This document shows, one piece after another, positions 32,929-43,105 of a stretch of DNA of 64,000 nt (the stretch's first letter is position 1; the number at the start of each line of letters is the position of its first letter). Under the pieces are notes generated by a model. That model did no database searches and had not been told where the DNA came from. It saw only the letters and a program-made list of their open reading frames with translations. The stretch spans positions 37,867,054 to 37,931,053 of the forward strand of contig OY744614.1 in the NCBI GenBank assembly GCA_963556255.1. The letters are read 5' to 3'. Made by a program: the position numbers and the translations under genes. The stretch is from Allolobophora icterica. Taxonomy: Eukaryota; Annelida; Clitellata; Crassiclitellata; Lumbricidae.

Positions 32929-33466
32929 CCTGTTTCATTTGTAAAGTTACCACGTTTCGTTGGATGCTAATGATTCTCAGGGACTGTTTTACAACAGGTA
33001 ACTGAAATAAGCCAAATAAGATGGATGACACCTGTGATGCAGGCCAATATAACTAAACAGAATCTTTTGCCACACATCTGAAATTTAGAAGCATTACAGT
33101 CTGCACTAATGTTGTAACTTAATTGCCCACGTTAGCTTTTCACGGTTCATCATGGATTCAAACCCTAGCACATTTTTCTAATGACATTTTCTTCTTTTTG
33201 TTATACTTTCTTTGTTTCATGCGCCTCTTTTGTGTACAACATGTCTGTTAGCCGCAGTGCATTTGCAGGCGGTTCATTAAAGAACATACATACTTACTTA
33301 CTTACTTATAATGTAACATTGAAATCACATTGCCAGATAAGATCATCTCCAAAACTGGACATATGGTAACTTTTGCTCAAACAACTACCTTTATATGTTG
33401 ATAAAACTACGTTTTACAAAAATCAAAAGACGTCATACAAGAAAATTTTCTTTTTACAAATTCAAA
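32929..33466. other. Non-genic sequence
   Basis: AT-rich. A LINE-like tail ending in TACTTACTTACTTACTT lies near 33260-33310. No gene is seen. Confidence 0.45.
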
Positions 33467-33918
33467 ACTGAAATGCTGCTCTTTAATGTTGAAAATGGCT
33501 TACAGACTTAAAAACTAAGTCACTTCATGACAATGTCGATCTGATGTCCTTTAGCAACCAAATTAAAAAATATATTCTCGGTGAACTATTTCTAAAGTAA
33601 TACTTTACAATAATGTCGATCTGATGGCATTGTCCTTCACAAAAACAAATGATAGAATATATTCTCAAATAACCATTTCTAACTTAAACAAATAACCATT
33701 TCTAACTAAAACACTGCTCTTTAACGTTAAAAATGGATTACAGCCTTAAAAACTAAGTCACTTCATGACAATGTCAATCTGATGTCCTTTAACAACCAAA
33801 TTAAAAAATATATTCTCAGTAACTATTTCTAAAGTATACTTCACAACAATGTCGATCTGATGGCAATGTCCTTCATGAAACAAGTTACAGAATGTTCTCA
33901 GATAACCATTTCTAACAG
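33467..33918. repeat. Tandem duplication of ~230 bp in the presumed 3' UTR
   Basis: 33467-33700 and 33710-33918 share long words (AAAACTAAGTCACTTCATGA, AATTAAAAAATATATTCTC, AATGTCGATCTGATGGCA, ATAACCATTTCTAAC). It lies immediately downstream, in gene direction, of the stop codon at 33919, so it is probably transcribed as 3' UTR. Confidence 0.8.
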
Positions 33919-36900
33919 TTATTTCACATTGTCAATTTTGATTGCCATGCCTTTAGCCTCAGGATGAACAAGGCATTTGCGGACACTTAACTTGACGAAG
34001 AAATCATCATCATCCTCGTCATCCTCGTCATCCTCATCACCCTTCAGCTTTTCTTTTAACATTTTGCAAGTTGCCTGGATTCCACCCCCAAGCTCAAGAA
34101 TCATCTTCTTGGAAGCCTGACCATCGGCAGACTTCACAACCTCTATTGTTTTCAGTGCAGCTTCTGCAGCCTCCTTTTCCAAGCGATCTTCTTCCTTCTT
34201 TGCGGCTTCTGCACTGTCTGCAGCCTCCTCTCCCAAGCGATCTTCTTCCTTCTTTGCGGCTTCTGCAGCCTCCTCTCCCAAGCGATCTTCTTCCTTCTTT
34301 GCGGCTTCTGCAGCCTCCTCTCCCAAGCGATCTTCTTCCTTCTTTGCGGCTTTTGCAGCCATATACTCTTGGGACTCCTCAAAGTCCGCATGTAGTTTTT
34401 TCGTCGCTGGATCTGAACAAAATATCATGCCAGGGCATCAACAAAGTTTTCAAATCACTTCATTGGCAGATATGGCAGTCTATACGGGTCCTATATGGAA
34501 ATATGGGTCATGGGCAGGGTCATCATCTCCATATGCTACCAATTTACCTGTCCACATCGCTGTCCGTAACGAATGTTGCATTACTTTTTAGCATAATGTA
34601 GCATCTCCAGTGTACTAATACTAGTTGTTAAAATTGCCCCAGGTCACACAATAGAATTATACCTAATGCTGACTCCTTAGCTCGTAAAACCTGTCATTTG
34701 AATGTCATATGCTTAAATAAATTTGATTAACTACGTACAGTGTCGTACACCAAAGTGCGGTTAGCAGTTGGTTTTAAATCAAGGATATACTTACTTACTT
34801 AACAATAACAGCATTCGATGAATTGGATAGTTAAACAATTTACATGGGATATTTAACCCTTAAAAGTGAGGTGAAGCATTGAAACGTTTGTGGTGAGGTG
34901 GGTATGACATACCCCAATACATATTTTTACTTGCAAGTCGCAATATCAACTACAGAACATTAATTTTGAGGTAAACTATAGTTTTATAACCAATTATCAA
35001 CTAAACTGGTGATTATAACAACAGTAACTGTTTTCGATCATTATTGAAATGGCCAGCAGGTGAACTAATAACCATGCAAAAACTACTTAGCACGTGCATT
35101 TTTCTATCCTCATTCACAACATTACCAAACGCGAATAACCAATATTTCAAGTGAAATAGAGACTGTTTTCAGTCATCATTTTCGACTGACAGCTCAATGC
35201 AAGCTATGCACAGTATTAGCGTGTTCAAGGCACACTCGCTTGCTACACGCATCACATGTCTTGTTTCACGATCCCTTATGGGCAATTCCATCGTTAGGGA
35301 CGTGACATTTGCAAAAAAATGGCATGATTATTATAAAAATAGCACTATAAGATACTGACTTTCAGTAGAGTCAATATTCCTTAGCAATTAGGACCAGAAG
35401 GTCTATATCTTTGACAAATTTGATTACTCTGTGAACTTTCTTCACTTAACTGTGTGTTTCAAAGAGTCGTTAGGGACGTGACATGCCGCGGACATCACTT
35501 CTACAGTCACCGAGTATTATAGTAAAACTCTGCTAATTTTAGCATTTGAAAAATTGCACTTACATATGATTAATTCACAGATATGACTAGGATACTTTAA
35601 CATCAATTATTTTGTTTAGAATCACTCAAGTATATTTTAGGCAGGATTTCTTTTAAGCGTTAGGGACGTGACGGTTTTGTTAGGGACGTGACAGTGTGCA
35701 AATTGCAATATGTGCCACATTTTATAAATAATTTTTTATGTTTATAATGATATATGAAGTGTATTAGTTTAATGTATTCCATTATATAATATGGTTTACT
35801 GTGTATTCAATAACTAAGTAAAATATTTTTGGTCCTCATTAGGCTGGTGTACGTGACAAGCTGCAGTCTTCACTTCTAGTCACTCAGTATTATAGTAAAA
35901 CTCTGCTAATTTTAGCATTTGAAAAATTCCACTTAAATATGATTAATTCACAGATATGACTAGGATATTTTAACATCAATTATTTTGTTTAGAATCACTC
36001 ATGTACATTTTAGGCTTGATTTCTTTTAAGTGTTAGGGACACTGGCGTAAATAATAAGAAAAAAATTTTAAACAAAAAAATGTTTTGTGGTTTTCCTTTT
36101 CTTGTTTTTTAAACCAAAAACAGAAAAAAGCTCTTTTCACCTTTGGTCTGGACAATCACCGAGCCTCAGAGGCTTCCGGTGTTATGTAATGCATATGAAA
36201 TGAGTGCTTTTTGTGTACATGTAAATTGTTCTAAATTGAAGATATTGAAGGAAAATAAATCTTTGTTTTCATTATGAATTTCTGATAGTATTTCAGTTCT
36301 TTGTCTGTGTTTCTGTTTCTGAAGAAATTTGTCTATATTGAAACATAATATTTTAATATTTGAAGAAATACTCCTCTCGATTATTGGGGGGGATTGCCCC
36401 GGCTCTTCAATTATTGGGGGGCACGTGCCCCGGCTGACCCCCAAGAGTCTACGCCTATGGTTAGGGACGTGACGGTTTTGTTAGGGACATGACAGTATGC
36501 AAATTGCAATATGTGCCACATTTTATAAATAATTGTTTTATGTTTATAATGATATATGAAGTGTATTAGTTTAATGTATTCCACTATACAATATGTTTTA
36601 CTGTGTATTCAATAACTAAGTAAAATCTTTTTGGTCCTCATTAGGCTGGTGTATTACCTCAGTAGAAGATTTGGCTTAATGATAAACACAGAGAAAACAA
36701 AAACAATGGCGATTGAAAAGACCAGAGACACCAATAACTATCACAGACTACTTAAGACAGGCCTAGAGAACAAAGAACTTTAAGTTACTACTAGGTTAAA
36801 AATTTCTTTCTTTATTTAATTCTTTTTTAAGCCATTTCCGATTTACAATACATAATAAAATGACGGTTTAGTCATAACAGTGCAAAGGAATGGCTACAGC

Positions 36901-38398
36901 ACCAAGGCTGGTAGCACTTAATGATGCTAGCTTATCACGATTAATAATTTTATGTATTCTGTTCTTTAGACAACAAACATTTGTGTATAATTAGATTTGC
37001 TCAGATTGCATGAGCAACCACATGCATTGATGATAAATTAACTTTTGAAGTTTAATGACAGTTTTACCTGCCAACTCAGAGTGGTCTTCTGATTTGAACA
37101 AGTTAACACCAATTGATATATATTGTGCTAATACAAGCAAGTACTGGAGTTTCAGTGTATTTATTATGATTAAACTCTATTAAACTGACTAGAAGTAGAC
37201 TAATTTTTTAGTAAAATTATGTATTTAAGATATTTTAAAGTAAATTAAAAAATATGTGCACTCCAAGTGCCATCTAGTAACTTGCACATCAGTGTACTGT
37301 ACACTGTACAGAGTTTTTTGCAAGCTCTTTTTGGCATATAAAGTGATTTTTATTATACAGCTTTAACACTTCATGAAAATGTCACGTCCCTAACGTCACG
37401 TCCCTAACGCTAATATGTCACGTCCCTAACACTGTATCTATTAAATGAGCAACAGAAAATTACAAAACTCTACCAAAGTTTAAAGTCCTAAGTACGTTAG
37501 CATTGCTTAAAAATAATCAGAGTTATACCTAGTCTAGTATGATTGAGGTCAATTATTATGAAAAAAGTTAGGGACATGACGACATTTTGAAAAATGGATA
37601 GTCTGTTCAAACACATGCTGCAACAAAACGGTTGACATTGTAACATAATTATTTCAGTGTTTTGAAGGGAATTGAACATTGTGCTAGATAATATATTTTA
37701 AATGCTTAAAATATATAATCTGCTTTGACTGTAGTGCCTATGACACTTCATGAATTTCTTAGAAAAAAATTGTAAAATATACACTTTATGTACCTCTGCA
37801 ATTGTGTGTATCTGAGCTATAAACTCAAGAATTGCTATGTATCAATTTTTTCAAGTGAACTACAAGCATCATACAACTAAAATATGAAAGCAACCTAGGC
37901 TTATACTCAATTTTATTTTTGGAGGTATGTGTCCCCTGTTCTCATGGAATTGCCCTTATACGAGAAATTATAATTTCATTTTAATATGCAGCAAATTAAA
38001 ATAATTGTGCGGTCAAAAAGTACCTGAAACTGTTGTTAAGGGTCCGTATTTCACATTCACAAAAATAATCCAAGATGGTTCCACGTTTTCCGTAGAAAAC
38101 ATAACTTAGAATAGCTATGGCCCTATGGGGTGTGTCATACCCCACCTCACCTCCAAAGGGTTAAATGGGGCAATTTTGAGATCAATCCCGGACACAGGAC
38201 GCACAAAGCAGATTCTGAGACTGTCCAGGCGAATCCGGGACGCTATTAGCCCTATTTGCTTTATTGCCGGCGAAAAGTCTCCCAGCGCTTAACTTGGGTT
38301 TCTGCGTGGCACTAAGAAATTTCGAAAATTTTAAAATCCAATGTACAATGTTACTACTCATTACCATCCACCGTGTCTGCTGATCTTTTGTCAGACAT
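33919..38398 (-). CDS. Two-exon gene: 175-residue charged repeat protein, unknown function
   Basis: Exon 1 (38365-38398) carries the start: M-S-D-K-R-S-A-D-T-V-D plus one base, then donor G|GTAATG. Exon 2 (33919-34412) begins after TTTTGTTCAG with the two bases that complete GAT, and runs to TAA. Joined, they give 175 residues. The middle holds four copies of a 15-residue unit (A-A-E-A-A-K-K-E-E-D-R-L-G-E-E) that is strongly helical and likely coiled-coil. It is followed by a stretch ending S-K-K-M-I-L-E-L-G-G-G-I, an acidic run (G-D-E-D-D-E-D-D-E-D-D-D-D) and a C-terminal block ending A-I-K-I-D-N-V-K. No signal peptide or membrane segment is seen. The DNA copies of the repeat (45 bp) are nearly identical, so the array is recent or homogenised. 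I do not recognise the family. Exon 1 is inferred from frame and splice signals only. Confidence 0.65.
34170..34370. repeat. 45-bp coding tandem repeat
   Basis: About four units of CTCCTCTCCCAAGCGATC followed by TTCTTCCTTCTTTGCGGC; one unit has a 9-12 bp insert (GCACTGTCTGCA). Length variation between individuals is likely, always in multiples of three. Confidence 0.9.
35497..36655. repeat. Direct segmental duplication of ~370 bp
   Basis: 35497-35850 recurs as 35870-36039 plus 36460-36655, the second copy being split by the hAT-like element. Shared words include TATAGTAAAACTCTGCTAAT, GATTAATTCACAGATATGAC, CAAATTGCAATATGTGCCAC and GGTCCTCATTAGGCTGGTGT. Confidence 0.88.
36040..36459. mobile_element. 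hAT-like MITE
   Basis: A perfect 8-bp duplication GTTAGGGA (36032-36039 and 36460-36467) flanks ends CACTGGCGTA and TACGCCTATG. The duplicated target is the first eight bases of the local 14-mer. A reverse-strand frame inside (36166-36444) has no recognisable domain. Confidence 0.85.
36650..36783 (+). pseudogene. LINE reverse transcriptase scrap
   Basis: The + frame reads Y-L-S-R-R-F-G-L-M-I-N-T-E-K-T-K-T-M-A-I, the conserved G-L.IN..KTK.M segment following the catalytic ADD box of non-LTR polymerases. Only about 40 codons remain. Confidence 0.75.
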
Positions 38399-39601
38399 CG
38401 TCAAAATTAAGTATGAAAAAAGTCTAATTTATTGACTTTTAACCACAATTCAAAGAAAAACGTCTGCTGCTTTTCCCATCAAAGGCACAAAAGACGGATT
38501 ATCGCATTCGCAATGTATTCTTGGCTTCCAAGAGACGCGAAAGAGATGGTAAAATTCTTATAGAGCTATATCTTCCGCTTCTGTGAATATATGATCCATC
38601 CTATAACACATTTTTAGGGCTCTTCTGAACTTGATGTTATTTTGCAGAATTGCACAAAAATCAATTATTACCTCAAATGAACCAAAAAATTACAATAATA
38701 TACTTTTATATGAATGCTAAACTGTAAAAAAAATAGAAAATAGGTTAGGTCTATATTTAAAATAATTCAAAGTTCAAAAATTTTATTTTTATAACTGAAG
38801 AAGTTTTTTGATTCGTTTGGATCCTCGGAGATTTGACCTAGACCAAGACTTTGAACCTCAAGACCAAGACCCAGACTTTGAAACTCAAGACCGAAACCAA
38901 GAAAAAGACCCCTAAAATCACAACCATATCCAGACTTCTATTCTTACTAAAAAACCTGTCAAGTCGGACTACTCGATCGCTATTTCAATGAAAACATGCT
39001 CGAGTCTCTTATTCAAACAAAACAACTCCATATGCAGACTGCAGAGAATTCCGAATTTGTATTAACAAAAGTCCTTCATGCAAAATTTTATTCCAAATGC
39101 CTGTTGCATTTTATAAAAACCAATTCGCTCAGAATTTTCTGACCAAGACGTGACCTGTGGGGCCTCATAAAAATTCTGTCATGTGAAAAAATACGTTCTA
39201 CAGGTGCTAAAGTCGCTTGCACACACAGCAGCTTTTTAAGCACTGGTTGTAAATGTAATTAATGTACACATCGTGAGTCTGTTTTGAAATCATGCAATGG
39301 TAAAGAACCGGAAGTCAAAATAATTGTCCAAAACAACAGTAAATCCTCATTCACACCGTGTAAATACTAAAGCAATTGTATTAGTAATTACTGGATAAAT
39401 ATTTAAAATTCTTGCATTTTGTTCAATGATTTCATATTGTCAAAAGTCTTGGTCTTGCAAGACCAAGACTTTGAACCTCAAGACCAAGACCAAGACCTTG
39501 AACCTCAAGACCAAGACTTTTGGTCTCAAGACCAAGACTTTTAAAAACAAACTCGAGACAAAGACCTTGGTCTCAAGGACAACAAGACTGCTGGGAAACC
39601 A
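38399..39601. other. Non-genic sequence upstream of the 175-residue protein gene
   Basis: The proximal part should include the 5' UTR and promoter of the gene starting at 38398; I see no TATA-type element I would defend. Further out, 38830-38930 and 39440-39590 carry clusters of AAGACCAAGACTTTGAACC, also seen near 2755-2810; this is a dispersed low-complexity repeat. Confidence 0.45.
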
Positions 39602-41007
39602 ATGCATCATCATCATCATCATCATCATCATTAACCATGGGTTCATCGCCCGTAGGTGCTTGATGCGCTCTTTATCACTTCCTTCCATGTATCTCTTTCT
39701 CTTGCTATGTGGGTCAGGTGCTGTAAAGAATCGTTTCTGCACCATGTCATGATATCGTCTGTCCATTCTCTGTTAGGGCGTCCTCTTTTGTTCTTCCCCT
39801 CCATCATGCCAAAAACTAGCATCTTGAGTTTCCTGGAGTCATTCATTCTACATATATGTCCAAACAGTTGTAATTTCCTGCAAATTACTTTTTGTAACAG
39901 AGTTTCTCTTGGGCCAATTTGACTGTACAGTTCTTCATTTGTCATCTTTCGTCTCCATCCGACTCTCAGCAGTTTTTGATAGCACGTTCGTTCAAAAGCC
40001 ATTATTCGTCTTTCAATTTCCTTGGTTATCACCCACGTCTCACAGGCGTCAATCTCATTGCTGTTTTTTCTAGGACGTCAATGTTTTCTTCAATAATGTC
40101 TACATCGTCAGCAAATCTTAGATTGTTTATTTTCATGCCTTGCACGGATATTCCTCTGCCGTTTTCCTTAACCCCGTCCATAGCTCTCTCCAAGTCCATA
40201 ATAAACACCTCAGGTGATATTGGATCACCTTGGATCACCTTGCCTTGTTCCTTTATCGGTCTTGAACCAATCCCCCAGTTCATTCTGAAGCCGTACTGCT
40301 GCCATAGCGTTCTCGTTTATATCCCTGAGAATTCTTATCAGCTTTTCACTGACACCATAGGAGCTCAGGACTGCCCAAGCTACCTTTTGATCTATGCTGT
40401 CAAATGCCTTCTGGAAGTCCACAAAGCAGTTGTAAATCTTTTTGCCTTTCCTTTTCACTTTCTCAGCTATCAACCTCAGGGACAGAATCTGCTGTACTGT
40501 GCTCCTGTCTTTCCGGAATCCAGCTTGTTCGTCCGCCAGATGTTCTTCCATCTGGGTCTGCAGTCTCTTGGTTAGAATCATCATCAGAATTTTCCCCATA
40601 TGATTAATAAGTGCTATGGTCCGGTAATTTTTACAATCCTGGGAGCTTCCTTTCTTGTGTATAGTGATCAGAAGCGATTTCCTCCATATTTCCGGTGCTT
40701 CTCCCGTTCGCCATGCTTTGTTGCATAACTGATGCAATCGGCTCATCAGCTTTAGTCCCCCGCATCTAAGCATCTCACCAGTGACTTTGTCGATCCCTGG
40801 ACTTTTGTTCTTCTTCAAACGATTTACAGCCCATTCAACTTCTTCTAGCAGGATATCGTCGTCTAAATCATCTTCTTGCTTTGGTGTGATTTTAGTTAAT
40901 GACTCAATTAGCTTTCTTGAGGTTGTTGCATCTCGCTGCTCTTTATATAAACTGCTGCAGTACCTTGTCCATCTCTCGAGAATTGCTTTCTTATCTGTAA
41001 GCACAAT
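39602..41007 (-). pseudogene. 5'-truncated, frameshifted LINE (reverse transcriptase)
   Basis: From 41004 leftward the frame encodes a reverse transcriptase without its endonuclease: S-P-G-I-D-K-V-T-G-E-M-L, N-Y-R-T-I-A-L-I-N-H, E-Q-A-G-F-R-K-D-R-S-T, F-V-D-F-Q-K-A-F-D-S-I and K-G-T-R-Q-G-D-P. Here the frame breaks at a duplicated GGTGATCCAA, then resumes with F-A-D-D-V-D (40029-40283). A further block (39643-40032) reads G-H-I-C-R-M and K-R-G-R-P-N-R-E-W. The 3' end has a (CAT)n tract on the + strand at 39606-39630. Part of the thumb is deleted. It is an RTE/CR1-like non-LTR element, dead; the clade is not resolved. Confidence 0.85.
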
Positions 41008-42029
41008 GCAGCTTGTCGTTAAAGTGTTAATGTCTAAACTTACGAATTCTGTTTCAACTTGCCTGCCCTGTGGAATTTTAAATGAACTTCTGCAATGGAT
41101 AATAATTTCTCACAATCGTTTTGCTTGAAGGGAACATCAATTGATGCCTTATGCATTGCAGTAATGGTGCTATGCATTCACAGTGAACAAAAAACTAAAC
41201 TGTGATTCAGTTAGTAAAATAAAAGTATGCAATGTGTAGGGCTCTTTATCACCATTTGCATAGGAAAATAGTTACAAAGAGACACAGCAGCAAAATCATG
41301 AAAGACTCCAAACCTTGCAATCAGCTGCCATTGTCAGAAACATTATGAAGGAAATATTTCACAGTGTACAAACAAGTCACAGCAAGATGTGACAGTGTAT
41401 GCCAACCCATATCACGCAGTGACAAGTCATTTAGCAATGTGTTTGCATAAGGCATATCCTGCACATAATATTACTAACAATGGGTTCATCAGTCAATGCG
41501 ATAACCTGTTTCACACGTGCAATGTGTTCTGCTCTACCGTCATGACTACAAATACAATAATACAGGACTACACTGCAACTTCTGTGTGCTCTCTTATTTT
41601 CTTCATATCATGTATAAATATGCGTACACAGCGTTTGCAGTCATTAGCAATGTGGCAAGTAAACTATGAATCCTTCTGCACATAAATTTCATTAGAATTT
41701 CTAGATTAAATGAGACTAGATTTTAATGTTGTGGAGGTGTAATTTGGTAATTGACCTTCCCTTGTGTATTTTTCTCATGCATGTTATAACAGATAACAAG
41801 ACAGAAATTTGCTCCTGCTCAACAGCAAGTTTTTTCATCTGAATTGTACAATGTACATACATAACAGACAGACAGGGTCCTCATACATTTACTCCCACTT
41901 GTCAAAACCAGTCATGGACAATAAATTGTATACTACATTCACTTCCTTTCAAGTTTCAACAAAAATAATGAAAGTGGAGACTGAGCTGACAAGCATATTG
42001 ACCAACGTTTCATCAAAATGTAAGAAGAG
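41008..42029. other. Non-genic sequence
   Basis: No exon-like frame, repeat family or RNA gene recognised. Confidence 0.5.
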
Positions 42030-42306
42030 CAGTCCCTTAAGCTAACTGTGATAGGCAGCCATGGTTAAGAAGTGTTGGTGACTTCACTGGCTTAGCCTTA
42101 ACATATGAGGGTGGGTGACCTTTCCCTCACCTGCTGATCTTCCCACCAACAGCGTATACTCGTAAATATACTCACGAGTATACTCATTATAGCTGAGTTG
42201 GGGCGCAGGTGATGTGGAAATCTTGCAACAAAATTTCTGCCCTGGCAAAAATTTGAACCCCCAACCTCTCGGTTGACAGTCAAGCATGCTAACCAGTAGA
42301 CAATTG
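42030..42306 (-). mobile_element. tRNA-derived SINE, family 1, inverted
   Basis: The reverse complement gives the family body (AACACTTCTTAACCATGGCT, AGATCAGCAGGTGAGGGAAA-like variants, CCAACTCAGCTATAATGAGT) and a tRNA-like head with B box GGGTTCAAATTTTT. It lies just downstream of the RIPK-like gene. Confidence 0.7.
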
Positions 42307-42809
42307 CGAACTTCCATCAAAATGTAAACAAAATAAAAGCTGATTCTATGAACACTTAGCAGTCGATTGTTGCTATTTCTCTGTACAACAGTTGAGTTAA
42401 ATGATCTTTCAAATGGCCTTCACTCCCAACAATACACCAACAAATGGCAATTGGAAAATGTAAACTCCAATTCACATGATCTTCAGAATGAATCACATTG
42501 AGCTCTCTCTAAATCACAAAATCTTTACATACATTGAAATCCACCGAGTCACCCAATGTTGCCACACAGCTGTGACTAATGTTCTGTTGGGTTCTATGCA
42601 TGAAAGCATGACATGACTTTACTAGTGATGACACAAGAAACAGGTTTACACTGTACGAAAATTACAGTTGGATCATATGAAATCACAAAGTTCAACAGCA
42701 TCACCTCAAAACGCTGGACATTTCAAAGTTCCACAAAATGTTAACAAGAGTCAAAAGCTTACAGGACTCAGCCTAAGGTACTTTCTATATAGGCAAAACG
42801 ACTCCACTA

Positions 42810-43105
42810 TTACGTTTCTGAGTTGGCTGGTGACTTGTTGGCTAGATTCACTGCAATATCATGTCTCTTGACGGCAACTAAGGCTCTTGCCAAGGCTTGC
42901 ATCTTCGCCTCTGGGCCTTTCCTCTCTCTCCAGTCGCGTAGCATCTCGTAGGCAATTTCCTTGATTCCCATATGATGATGATCAGCGATGAAGCTATCAA
43001 TGTCTGAATCCTGGAGACCCAAATGCCTTGCCAACAGCTTCCACTCCTTCCCAATTTTCTCCGCAACCATAAGGATCACTTCTCGGTCGACCAATTTATC
43101 CGGCA
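42810..43105 (-). CDS. RIPK-like exon: death domain and C terminus
   Basis: After TTTTGCAG|TG it reads L-V-D-R-E-V-I-L-M-V-A-E-K-I-G, then W-K-L-L-A-R-H-L-G-L, D-S-D-I-D-S-F, E-I-A-Y-E-M-L-R-D-W and A-L-V-A-V-K-R-H-D-I-A. These are the helices and the conserved W..LAR.LG and M...W motifs of a death domain. The protein stops at TAA (42810-42812), about 15 residues beyond the last helix. Confidence 0.9.

Larger units (their letters stand above)
35290..37585. repeat. Dispersed cluster of the 14-mer GTTAGGGACGTGAC
   Basis: Exact copies lie near 35293, 35468, 35660, 35680 and 36460 (+). Three more occur in the inverted orientation between about 37380 and 37432. One-mismatch copies (GACATGAC) lie near 36480 and 37567. 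Spacing is irregular, so this is not a simple tandem repeat, although some copies are explained by the 35500-36655 duplication. The core TTAGGGACGTGAC contains an ACGTGAC word of the kind bound by bZIP/bHLH factors (inference only). Confidence 0.85.
34413..38364 (-). other. Intron of the 175-residue protein gene
   Basis: 3952 bp bounded by GT (38364) and AG (34413) on the reverse strand. It holds a segmental duplication (about 35500-36655), a hAT-like insertion (36040-36459), a LINE fragment (36650-36783) and many copies of the 14-mer GTTAGGGACGTGAC. Confidence 0.6.

Noticed and set aside
34071..34601. + strand frame of 176 codons over the 175-residue gene
   Set aside because: It is the antisense shadow of the 45-bp repeat; the reverse-strand frame has the splice signals and sensible composition.
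36166..36444. Reverse-strand 92-codon frame as a gene
   Set aside because: It lies entirely within a 420-bp hAT-like MITE and shows no domain.
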